Below are positions 1 through 5,373 of a stretch of 6,190 bases of DNA, piece by piece. The number at the start of each line of letters is the position of its first letter. Position 1 is the first letter of the stretch. The DNA is from Methanosarcinales archaeon (GTDB taxonomy: Archaea; Halobacteriota; Syntropharchaeia; Alkanophagales; Methanospirareceae). The DNA lies in the NCBI GenBank assembly GCA_016649585.1, contig JAENXH010000086.1, positions 1-6,190 of the forward strand. Direction: 5' to 3'. Both the position numbers and the translations under genes were made by a program. The notes below the pieces were generated by a model. It did no database searches, was not told where the DNA came from, and worked only from the letters and a program-made list of their open reading frames with translations.

Positions 1-582
1 ATACAAGTCTTTGTGATGGACATGTGGGGGCCATATATCTCCTCTGTGCGCGAAAACACGAACGCTGAGATCGTTTTTGACGTGTTCCACATCGCACAGA
101 AGATTACCGAAGCGGTGGACAAGGTACGCAAGCAGGAGTTCGCCAAAGCGGATGTGGAAACGCGCAAGAAGTACAAGAAGAAACGTTTTCTGATCCTGAA
201 GCGAGGGAAGCGGTTGGATGAGGAGAGGAGGGAGACACTCAACACGTTAATGGAAGAGAACGAGAGGCTGTATCAAGCATATTTGCTGAAAGAGCAGGCA
301 CTGGACATCTTTGACGAACGAGATGAAGTGACCGCACGGAAACGGCTTGATAAATGGTTCGAGAATGTCAAAGAGGCAGGGATATCGCAATTTGACACGG
401 TCGTCAAAACCATCAAATCATACCTCTACGGGATCGCGAACTACTTCAAATATCGGCTGACTAATGCGGCAAGCGAGGCTTTCAATAACAAGATAAACAT
501 CATTAAGCGAAGAGCTTACGGATTCCACGATTTGGAGTATTTCGAGCTGAAGATCCTTCAATCATGTGGGTGGTGTTCCTAA
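1..582 (+). CDS. ISL3-family transposase, C-terminal part (5' end outside window)
   Basis: This is a DDE-type transposase that would cut and rejoin the ends of its own insertion sequence. The frame is open from base 1, so the GTG at 13 is not the true start; 193 residues are visible. The order of motifs matches the ISL3 transposase domain: MDMWGPY (residues 6-12), whose Asp7 fits the second catalytic Asp; FDVFHI (26-31); a long charged helical insert (about 40-125); RLTNAASEAFNNK (152-164), whose Glu159 fits the catalytic Glu; then KRRAYGFHDLEYF (169-181), the conserved tail. The first catalytic Asp and the N-terminal zinc-finger/HTH region expected in this family lie upstream of the window. 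No frameshift or stop interrupts the visible part, and the C-terminus looks complete, so the copy may be intact. The stop codon falls inside the candidate terminal repeat, leaving almost no 3' non-coding sequence in the element. Confidence 0.9.
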   Translation: MQVFVMDMWGPYISSVRENTNAEIVFDVFHIAQKITEAVDKVRKQEFAKADVETRKKYKKKRFLILKRGKRLDEERRETLNTLMEENERLYQAYLLKEQALDIFDERDEVTARKRLDKWFENVKEAGISQFDTVVKTIKSYLYGIANYFKYRLTNAASEAFNNKINIIKRRAYGFHDLEYFELKILQSCGWCS

Positions 583-597
583 AATGGGAGAAGTGCC
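578..597 (+). repeat. Candidate right terminal inverted repeat of the ISL3 element
   Basis: The 20 bases CCTAAAATGGGAGAAGTGCC, read from the outside as GGCACTTCTCCCATTTTAGG, look like an ISL3 terminal repeat, where the transposase would bind and cut. The TAA stop of the transposase (580-582) lies within it. The opposite end is outside the window, so pairing of the two ends cannot be shown. Confidence 0.6.
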
Positions 598-691
598 AAA
601 TTTATTTTTACTTTTTAAAACTTTTAAGAAAACATTTACCAAAAATGCTTCGCGAGAAAAGAAAACCTTTACTAAAAGAAAAACATAAATC
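598..691. other. AT-rich intergenic spacer with imperfect direct repeat
   Basis: Between the insertion sequence end and the nucleotidyltransferase promoter the sequence is strongly AT-rich and non-coding. It contains two related 17-base units, GAAAACATTTACCAAAA (628-644) and GAAAACCTTTACTAAAA (661-677), differing at two positions and offset by 33 bases. No other feature is recognised. Confidence 0.55.
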
Positions 692-699
692 TTTTTAAA
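692..699 (+). promoter_or_regulatory. Candidate TATA element for the nucleotidyltransferase gene
   Basis: TTTTTAAA is centred about 26 bases before the ATG at 722. In archaea transcription starts some 22-27 bases downstream of the TATA centre, so this box would give an essentially leaderless message starting at that ATG. This fits the absence of any Shine-Dalgarno sequence just upstream. A second AT-rich element (ACATAAAT, 683-690) could serve instead. The whole spacer 598-715 is very AT-rich, so a chance match is likely enough to keep confidence low. Confidence 0.35.
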
Positions 700-721
700 G
701 CTTCTTTTTATAAGAGTGACG

Positions 722-1684
722 ATGACACGGGCAGTAATCCTCGCAGGCGGCTACGGAACACGACTCAGACCGGCAACGTCTAGTACGCCGAAGGCTATGA
801 TTCCGCTGGTGAATAAGCCGGTAATAGATTATATCCTGGATTATCTGGCGGGATATGGCTTCAAAGAGTTTGTTATCACCACGAATTACCTGAGGGAGCA
901 GACAATAGCGTATCTCGATAGCAATAGAAAAGATATGAAGATCGTATATCCCGAGGAACCGTCGCCGTTAGGAACCGCAGGCTCGGTAAAAAACGCTGGA
1001 GTAACCGAGACGGCGGTGATCATACAAGGGGACAACATCACGGAGATAGATATAGGAAAGCTACTGACGTTCCACAAAGCGCACGAAGGACTGGTGACCA
1101 TTGCGCTTCTGCCCGTATCAAATCCGTCTTTATATGGGATCGCAGAGATAGAACCCACGGATGGTCGAATCCTGAACTTCAAAGAGAAGCCAGCTCCGAA
1201 TGAATGCTTCTCCAATCTCGCGAACACGGGGTTGTATATCATAGAACCGGAGGCGATGGAGTATGTACCGGAAGGTCGCGCATTTGATTTCTCCAAGGAC
1301 TTATTTCCCAAGCTCGTAGCGCAAAGCGAAGTTTACGGATGCGTGGTTGACGGATTCTGGACAGACGTCGGCAGTCGAGAGGGCTATCTGGAAGCAACCA
1401 AATGGATATTGGAACGTAAAGGCCCCAAATACGCAGCGACTGCGGAGATTAAGGACTGCGATATTCAGGGTAATGTCTCCATTGCCGACCATGCGGAGAT
1501 TAAGGACTCAATAATACGAGGCCCTGCGGTGATCGGCACCAATGTAACAATGGTACACGACAGCGAACAGCATAATTCTGTGATTTTCCCGATGGCACGT
1601 TTGGATAATGCCAAGTTACATAATAGCGTAATTAGCGAGAATGCAGTGATAAAAAAGGCAGAGATAAATGATCGTATCTGGTAA
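722..1684 (+). CDS. Sugar-1-phosphate nucleotidyltransferase with C-terminal hexapeptide (left-handed beta-helix) repeats
   Basis: This cytoplasmic enzyme would join a nucleoside triphosphate to a sugar-1-phosphate to make an NDP-sugar for surface polysaccharide or protein glycosylation. The N-terminal nucleotidyltransferase domain covers about residues 3-230. It carries the signature LAGGYGTRLRP (7-17) followed by TPKAM with Lys24, LGTAGSV (83-89), QGDN with the metal-binding Asp104, FKEKP (153-157), NTGLYII (168-174) and TDVGS with the second metal Asp215. Residues from about 240 to the end are hexapeptide-like (AEIKD, GNVSI, AVIGTN, NSVI), forming a short beta-helix. At 320 residues it is shorter than archaeal GlmU-like proteins of nearly 400, so a full acetyltransferase domain is probably absent. 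Whether it is a glucose-, mannose- or N-acetylglucosamine-1-phosphate enzyme cannot be decided from sequence alone. The ATG at 722 gives the usual family N-terminus (MTRAVILAGG); a GTG at 716 would add two residues. The gene stands alone and converges on ilvE. Confidence 0.9.
   Translation: MTRAVILAGGYGTRLRPATSSTPKAMIPLVNKPVIDYILDYLAGYGFKEFVITTNYLREQTIAYLDSNRKDMKIVYPEEPSPLGTAGSVKNAGVTETAVIIQGDNITEIDIGKLLTFHKAHEGLVTIALLPVSNPSLYGIAEIEPTDGRILNFKEKPAPNECFSNLANTGLYIIEPEAMEYVPEGRAFDFSKDLFPKLVAQSEVYGCVVDGFWTDVGSREGYLEATKWILERKGPKYAATAEIKDCDIQGNVSIADHAEIKDSIIRGPAVIGTNVTMVHDSEQHNSVIFPMARLDNAKLHNSVISENAVIKKAEINDRIW
1441..1508 (+). repeat. Exact 17-bp direct repeat, 51 bp apart, within the beta-helix coding region
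   Basis: TGCGGAGATTAAGGACT occurs at 1441-1457 and again at 1492-1508. The 51-base offset keeps the frame, and both copies encode AEIKD, one rung apart in the C-terminal beta-helix. Identity at the DNA level, including third codon positions, points to a recent internal duplication or gene conversion of a repeat unit rather than protein-level constraint alone. Confidence 0.85.
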
Positions 1685-1744
1685 ACGCTGTGGGTGCAAT
1701 GGTGAAAAAACTCTTTGAGAAAATGGTTACGCCTTTAGTGGTAA

Positions 1745-1767
1745 GAGATGTAAAAGCCTAACATCTC
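1745..1767. terminator. Inverted repeat between convergent genes, possible bidirectional terminator
   Basis: GAGATGT (1745-1751) and ACATCTC (1761-1767) can form a perfect 7-bp stem with a 9-base loop. It sits in the 83-base gap between the nucleotidyltransferase stop and the ilvE stop, directly against the latter. Neither side has a long T-tract, and archaeal termination relies mostly on T-runs, so a terminator role is only a suggestion drawn from position. Confidence 0.3.
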
Positions 1768-2700
1768 CTATTCATACACCGGCGCCAACCACTTCATGTA
1801 CTTCTCCTCTCTTGCGTTCAGCACGTCAAAAAACTTCCTTTTTATCACGCTGGTCACTTCACCTTTCTTACTACCGCCTATCGTCACATTATCTATCTCC
1901 CGTATCGGCGCTATCTCTGCTGCTGTCCCGGTAAAAAAGGCTTCGTCAGCAGACAATAACTCTTCCTTCGTCATGCGCTTCTCCACTACTTCATAGCCCA
2001 TATCGCGTGCAAGCTCGATTACGGAAGCCCGTGTGATTCCCGGCAAAATAGATGAGTCCGCTTCCGGTGTGTAGAGTACTCCATTTTTCACGGCAAATAT
2101 ATTCTCGCCAGGGCCTTCTGCTACATAGCCCTTTGTATCAAGCAGTATCGCCTCAGCAAAGCCTCTTTCCTTCGCGTCTAACGAAGCTAAAATCGAATTG
2201 AGATAATGACCCACCGCCTTTGATTTAACCGGCAGCGTGTTAGGGTCTATTCTTCGCCATGGTGAGAATGTGCAGCGTATACCGCCCTCTGCTGCCTCTT
2301 CGCCAAGATAAGCGCCCCAGGGCCATACCGCAATTGCACAATCCACAGGACAGCCGATCGGATTCAGCCCCAAGTGATGGTAGCCAAAAAACGCGATTGG
2401 CCTTATGTAGCATGCGTCAAGCCCATTTACACGAATCGTTTCCCTTATCGCCTCTTCTATCTCGCCCCGTGTGTAGGGGATTTCCATCTCGTATGCCTCC
2501 GCTGACCGATACATCCTATCTACGTGCTCCTTCAGCCTGAAGATAAAAGATCCCTTCTCCGTTGCATAGCACCGTATCCCCTCAAAAACGCCGGACCCGT
2601 AATGCAAGCCGTGTACGAGAACGTGCACTTTCGCTTCCTTCCAATCCACAAACACGCCATTATACCATATCTTTCCCTCGTCTGTAAAGCCCTCCGCCAT
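1768..2700 (-). CDS. ilvE: Branched-chain amino acid aminotransferase
   Basis: This is a PLP-dependent fold-type IV aminotransferase that interconverts leucine, isoleucine and valine with their 2-oxo acids, using glutamate/2-oxoglutarate; it is the last step of branched-chain amino acid synthesis in the cytoplasm. Visible motifs are HYGSGVFEGIRCY (33-45), YIRP (98-101), KAVGHYLNS with the Schiff-base Lys161, EGPGEN with the cofactor-binding Glu195, LPGITR (219-224) and GTAAEI (258-263). The 310-residue length equals that of E. coli IlvE, and the spacing of the motifs matches it. I chose the ATG at 2700 because GAGGGG (2714-2709) lies 8 bases before it; the ATG at 2706 is too close to that site and the GTG at 2709 overlaps it. 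It follows the shikimate kinase gene on the same strand after 70 bases and could be read from it or from its own promoter. A D-amino acid aminotransferase is the main alternative, less likely given the BCAT-type motifs. Confidence 0.93.
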   Translation of the reverse strand: MAEGFTDEGKIWYNGVFVDWKEAKVHVLVHGLHYGSGVFEGIRCYATEKGSFIFRLKEHVDRMYRSAEAYEMEIPYTRGEIEEAIRETIRVNGLDACYIRPIAFFGYHHLGLNPIGCPVDCAIAVWPWGAYLGEEAAEGGIRCTFSPWRRIDPNTLPVKSKAVGHYLNSILASLDAKERGFAEAILLDTKGYVAEGPGENIFAVKNGVLYTPEADSSILPGITRASVIELARDMGYEVVEKRMTKEELLSADEAFFTGTAAEIAPIREIDNVTIGGSKKGEVTSVIKRKFFDVLNAREEKYMKWLAPVYE

Positions 2701-2708
2701 TACCATCA

Positions 2709-2714
2709 CCCCTC
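2709..2714 (-). promoter_or_regulatory. Shine-Dalgarno site of ilvE
   Basis: On the minus strand GAGGGG is followed by TGAT, close to the GGAGGTGATC complement of the 16S rRNA 3' end. Eight bases separate it from the ATG at 2700, which decides the start among three closely spaced candidates (2709, 2706, 2700). Confidence 0.6.
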
Positions 2715-2730
2715 GTACTATGTCCTTTTT

Positions 2731-2763
2731 ATTATAAACACTTTTTCTTTTTCCAAAAATAGA
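2731..2763 (-). promoter_or_regulatory. AT-rich spacer with candidate TATA elements for ilvE and/or T-rich end of the shikimate kinase transcript
   Basis: Read on the minus strand, the stretch contains TCTATTTTTGG (about 2763-2753) and TTTATAAT (2738-2731). The first, if used as TATA, would start transcription near 2733 and leave a short leader with the Shine-Dalgarno site. The second would start it too close to that site. The T-run could equally end the upstream transcript. Either reading is an inference from composition and spacing. Confidence 0.3.
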
Positions 2764-2770
2764 ACCTGTG

Positions 2771-3670
2771 CTAAAAAGATAATGATGACTTGTTGTTTAT
2801 TCTCCGCTTCAATATCATACCTTCAAGCTTTAATTCACTCCATGCCGCACGCAATCGCTCTTCTTTTTCTTTGTCCACTAAAGCAACAAAAGACGGCCCC
2901 GTACCGGATAGGCTCACACCCGTCACGCCGCATTCCAATGCCTTGAGCATCGGTTCCGGGTTAAAATTCAATGCGGCACAGTATAAAAAACCGTTTAACG
3001 TCATTGCTTCTTCAAATCTGCCATCCAGCGCTAATTCATACGCACGGTTCACCCACGGAGCTATCAATCTCGACCGGTTGACATCGGTATCAGCGGTAAA
3101 CGCTTTTGTCCGCGGCACGAAAATAAGAACTTCGGAATCTCTTTCAACTCTCCTTATCAACTCTCTTTTTCTATTGTCCGTTATTACGATCCCGCCGAGC
3201 ATAGAAGCACAGGCATCGTCAAACGCGCCGGTTATAGACACACCAACATACAGCGCAGCGTCTACACCCATTCGTATCGCCTCCAATGCACCTATTTTCT
3301 CTTTTGCTTCTTCCCCCCCTATTGCGTCCAGAGTGGCAACTACCGCAGCATTTGCAGCCGCACTGCTGCTCTTGAGCCCACTTCCAATTGGTATCTCACT
3401 GCGCGTCTTCACATGCGCACGTAGCGGCAAATCGAACTTCCTCAGCACTAACTCCACGCACCGCTCTATTAACCGAGTATCAGCACGCTTTTCACCTTCT
3501 TGCTCTACTATCTCTCCCGTGATGCCTTTGAAATCCTCGCCAAGCTCCACTTCTGCATGCGTCCATAAGTCAATGCCAAAAGCAGAGCCTTTGTAGGTCG
3601 CAATTGCATTTATTATTGTTCCTGCTCCACTTGCCTTTCCATACCCTTTCCCGCTTCTTCCCGTTCTCAT
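2771..3670 (-). CDS. Archaeal shikimate kinase (GHMP kinase superfamily)
   Basis: The enzyme phosphorylates shikimate to shikimate 3-phosphate with ATP, the fifth step of the chorismate pathway to aromatic amino acids. This is the archaeal GHMP-type enzyme, unrelated to bacterial AroK/AroL. Motifs are the N-terminal substrate region GTIINAIATYKGSAFGIDL (17-35), the ATP-binding GHMP motif PIGSGLKSSSAAANA (94-108), GAFDDA (148-153) and the C-terminal glycine-rich motif GVSLSGTGPSFVAL (251-264). At 299 residues it is a little longer than the roughly 280 usual for the family. The ATG at 3670 is preferred because GAGGT (3685-3681) lies 10 bases upstream; the frame also extends to a TTG at 3721, which would add 17 residues with no family match that I recognise. 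ilvE follows on the same strand, suggesting an amino acid biosynthesis pair. The C-terminal tail (INNKSSLSF) after the last family motif is unremarkable. Confidence 0.92.
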   Translation of the reverse strand: MRTGRSGKGYGKASGAGTIINAIATYKGSAFGIDLWTHAEVELGEDFKGITGEIVEQEGEKRADTRLIERCVELVLRKFDLPLRAHVKTRSEIPIGSGLKSSSAAANAAVVATLDAIGGEEAKEKIGALEAIRMGVDAALYVGVSITGAFDDACASMLGGIVITDNRKRELIRRVERDSEVLIFVPRTKAFTADTDVNRSRLIAPWVNRAYELALDGRFEEAMTLNGFLYCAALNFNPEPMLKALECGVTGVSLSGTGPSFVALVDKEKEERLRAAWSELKLEGMILKRRINNKSSLSF

Positions 3671-3680
3671 GCTTTTAGTT

Positions 3681-3685
3681 ACCTC
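3681..3685 (-). promoter_or_regulatory. Shine-Dalgarno site of shikimate kinase
   Basis: GAGGT on the minus strand lies 10 bases before the ATG at 3670. It supports the internal ATG over the longer TTG-initiated frame (3721). Confidence 0.5.
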
Positions 3686-3738
3686 TTCGTATGTTTCACC
3701 GATTTTTATGCATTTCTCCAAGCAAATAACGCTTGTGA

Positions 3739-3746
3739 TACTATAA
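3739..3746 (-). promoter_or_regulatory. Candidate TATA element for shikimate kinase
   Basis: The minus strand reads CTTATAGTATC here, with the AT-rich core at 3746-3739. Transcription about 26 bases downstream would begin near 3716, giving a leader of about 45 bases that contains the GAGGT site. ATAAAAAT at 3709-3702 is an alternative, but it would place the start on or after that site. Confidence 0.35.
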
Positions 3747-3779
3747 GCACAGGTAAATAAGAGAGGAGTTTTTGTAAAT

Positions 3780-3798
3780 AGTGTTGGCTTTCCACACT
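3780..3798. other. Short bulged hairpin in the divergent control region
   Basis: AGTGTTGG and CCACACT can pair around a CTTT loop, giving seven base pairs with one bulged T. It lies centrally between the two divergently transcribed genes, upstream of both predicted transcripts, so a protein-binding dyad is more likely than an RNA structure. No known operator is recognised. Confidence 0.3.
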
Positions 3799-3835
3799 TC
3801 TGGGTGTAACTTCCAATCTAAGCGATAAAAACCGG

Positions 3836-3846
3836 TAAATATTTAT
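3836..3846 (+). promoter_or_regulatory. Candidate TATA element for the FAD oxidoreductase gene
   Basis: TAAATATTTAT, preceded by ACCGG, is the best TATA-like element upstream of the gene. It would place the transcript start near 3867 and give a leader of about 40 bases that includes the purine-rich ribosome-binding region. Another AT-rich run (3879-3890) is too close to the start codon. Confidence 0.45.
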
Positions 3847-3891
3847 GCTCTCAGTCTGTATCCTTCCCTTGTCATACTAAATAAATAAAAA

Positions 3892-3903
3892 GAGGAGAGG
3901 AGG
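3892..3903 (+). promoter_or_regulatory. Purine-rich double Shine-Dalgarno region of the oxidoreductase gene
   Basis: GAGGAGAGGAGG directly precedes AAA and the ATG at 3907. It holds two overlapping ribosome-binding options: GAGGAG, 9 bases from the ATG, and GGAGG, only 3 bases away. It fixes the start and suggests strong translation. Confidence 0.65.
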
Positions 3904-3906
3904 AAA

Positions 3907-5295
3907 ATGGCAAAAGAAGTTGTTATCGTCGGTGGCGGTGTTGCGGGGATATTCGTCTTGCGTAACTTACTTGCGAAGAAGGACAAAGTCGGAGAGGGGA
4001 TGCACTTAACGCTTATAAAGCGGGAGAGAAGCGGCTGGGAGTCTGTTTGTGGACTGCCGTTTGCCTTACGCGGCTGGTATGAGATCGGGCTAACAGAGAT
4101 ACAAAAGCCACAGTTTTTCCAAGACCAGGGCGTAGATTTCAGGACTGAGACCGAAGTAGTGCAGATAAATGTGGCGGAGGGCTTTGTAACGCTCGACACC
4201 GCTGAGGTGCTCAAATACGATTATCTCGTACTTGCGACTGGTAGAACGCCTTCTATGCCTGCGGTGGTGGAGCAAGCAAAGCTTGAAGGCGTTTATACGT
4301 TTAATGACGAAGATGACGCACGTGAAATAGAAGCAGCGATGAATGCTGAGGGTGTGGAACATGCTTTTGTTCGTGGTCGTGGAATAAACGGATTGCAAGC
4401 CGCAGTAGCGTTTGCAACGAAAGGCTTGAAGACGACGGTTCTTGGTGGGCCGCCTTCGTTGCTCCCTTCCGCATTAGACCCTGATATGGGTGGTATGTTG
4501 AAGGAGTGGCTGGAGAAGCAGGGGATTCGATTCATTCTTGAAAGGAAACCGCTCACCGCCTTAAAAGGAGATGGGGGACAGGTGAAATCCGTGGTGGTTG
4601 GAGACGAGGAGATCCCTGCAGACATAATGGTTATCGCACTTGGAGCAGCCCCAAATGCAGACCTTGCGAAGGATCCTGAGTTAGAAACAGGAGAAAGTGG
4701 CGGATTCGTAACAGATAGTGCCATGCACGTCCGCAAAGGTGGCTGCTCCTTAAACAATGTGTACGCGGTTGGCGATTGCGTTGAGGTGATTGATGGCATC
4801 ACGCATCGTCCACGACTGAGCCAATTTGCATCAACCGCGGTAGTCCAGGCGCTGGTAATCTGTGAGAATATACTTGGTGAATTGATAGAGCAGTCTACGT
4901 TGTACTCCCCTTACGCGCCATGTATAAGTCCAAGTATAGCGGATATAGGAGGTCTGCTGGTGGGCGCCGTGGGCGTAACCTCTGAAGCGGCAGCAAGGGC
5001 GGGAATAAAAACGGTAAATGGGAAAGCAACGAAACTTATCAAGGCGCGATACTTCCCCGGTGCGACGAAGCTCACCATGAAACTGATCTTCGATGCATTC
5101 ACCCGGAAATTAATAGGTGCGCAGCTAGTCGGCGAAGCCACCGTTGCCGAACGGATAAACGAGTTAGCAGTTGCTATCTATGCAGGTTTAACCGCGGCAG
5201 AGCTGAGAAATATGGAGCGGTGCTTTGACCCTTCGCTGTCACAACTGGTAGACGTAACGACAGACGCTGCGGAAAAGGCTTTGGAGAGTGTATAG
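3907..5295 (+). CDS. FAD/NAD(P)-dependent pyridine nucleotide-disulfide oxidoreductase (CoA-disulfide reductase / NADH oxidase-like)
   Basis: This flavoenzyme would move electrons from NAD(P)H through FAD to a disulfide, polysulfide or oxygen. Domains in order are: the N-terminal FAD fold with VVIVGGGVAG (5-14); a redox-active Cys48 in SVCGLPF, the position of the single catalytic cysteine of CoA-disulfide reductase, Nox and NSR-type enzymes; LVLATGRTP (107-115); a second nucleotide-binding fold (about 150-250); the flavin-binding YAVGDC (286-291); and a C-terminal dimerisation domain (about 335-455). The 462 residues fit the family. Two things are odd. The second dinucleotide motif reads RGRGINGLQ instead of GGGxxGLE, and the strand end reads TVLGG without the usual acidic residue that holds the NADH ribose. 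The CFDPSLSQ stretch (439-446) occupies the place of the tyrosine-containing YxPP segment of CoA-disulfide reductases. The electron donor and acceptor are therefore uncertain. It has its own strong ribosome-binding site and is divergent from shikimate kinase, with no obvious partner gene. Confidence 0.85.
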   Translation: MAKEVVIVGGGVAGIFVLRNLLAKKDKVGEGMHLTLIKRERSGWESVCGLPFALRGWYEIGLTEIQKPQFFQDQGVDFRTETEVVQINVAEGFVTLDTAEVLKYDYLVLATGRTPSMPAVVEQAKLEGVYTFNDEDDAREIEAAMNAEGVEHAFVRGRGINGLQAAVAFATKGLKTTVLGGPPSLLPSALDPDMGGMLKEWLEKQGIRFILERKPLTALKGDGGQVKSVVVGDEEIPADIMVIALGAAPNADLAKDPELETGESGGFVTDSAMHVRKGGCSLNNVYAVGDCVEVIDGITHRPRLSQFASTAVVQALVICENILGELIEQSTLYSPYAPCISPSIADIGGLLVGAVGVTSEAAARAGIKTVNGKATKLIKARYFPGATKLTMKLIFDAFTRKLIGAQLVGEATVAERINELAVAIYAGLTAAELRNMERCFDPSLSQLVDVTTDAAEKALESV

Positions 5296-5318
5296 GTCTG
5301 TTACACCTAACCCAAACC

Positions 5319-5341
5319 TTTTTCTTTTTTGTTTTGTTTCT
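5319..5341 (+). terminator. T-rich tract, likely transcription end of the oxidoreductase gene
   Basis: A pyrimidine run (CTTTTTCTTTTTTGTTTTGTTTCT-like, dominated by T) begins about 24 bases after the stop codon at 5295. Archaeal RNA polymerase commonly terminates at such runs without a hairpin. It also separates the gene from the convergent kinase gene. Confidence 0.5.
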
Positions 5342-5373
5342 CCGTGCGCCTTTCTGGAACTTTTGAGGTAGTG

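Larger units (their letters stand above)
1..597 (+). mobile_element. ISL3-family insertion sequence, right end only
   Basis: The element comprises the 3' part of a transposase gene followed at once by a candidate right terminal inverted repeat, after which the sequence changes abruptly to AT-rich intergenic DNA. The left end and the rest of the transposase lie before the window. The outer end of the repeat, read inward, begins GGCACTTCTCCC, which resembles the GGCTCTT-type ends known for ISL3 elements. ISL3 elements usually duplicate 8 bases of target; the bases just outside here are AAATTTAT (598-605), but the matching left copy cannot be seen. The family assignment rests on the protein; the exact boundary is an inference. 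Confidence 0.75.

Noticed and set aside
1699..1761. A 20-codon frame after the nucleotidyltransferase stop (MVKKLFEK...), in a different frame, considered as a frameshifted C-terminus or a small gene
   Set aside because: It has no hexapeptide-like pattern, no clear ribosome-binding site, and the upstream protein ends plausibly; too short to support.
2790..3596. A long plus-strand open frame (268 codons) antisense to shikimate kinase
   Set aside because: It mirrors the real gene, has serine/alanine-rich low-complexity translation with no family motif, while the minus strand encodes a complete GHMP kinase.
3781..3828. A 15-codon GTG-started frame after GAGAGGAG in the divergent region, considered as a leader peptide
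   Set aside because: No run of regulatory codons, no attenuator-like structure downstream, and it lies upstream of the predicted transcript start of the oxidoreductase gene.
4293..4802. Minus-strand open frame of 169 codons within the oxidoreductase gene
   Set aside because: It is antisense to clearly coding sequence and its translation is serine/proline-rich without recognisable domains.
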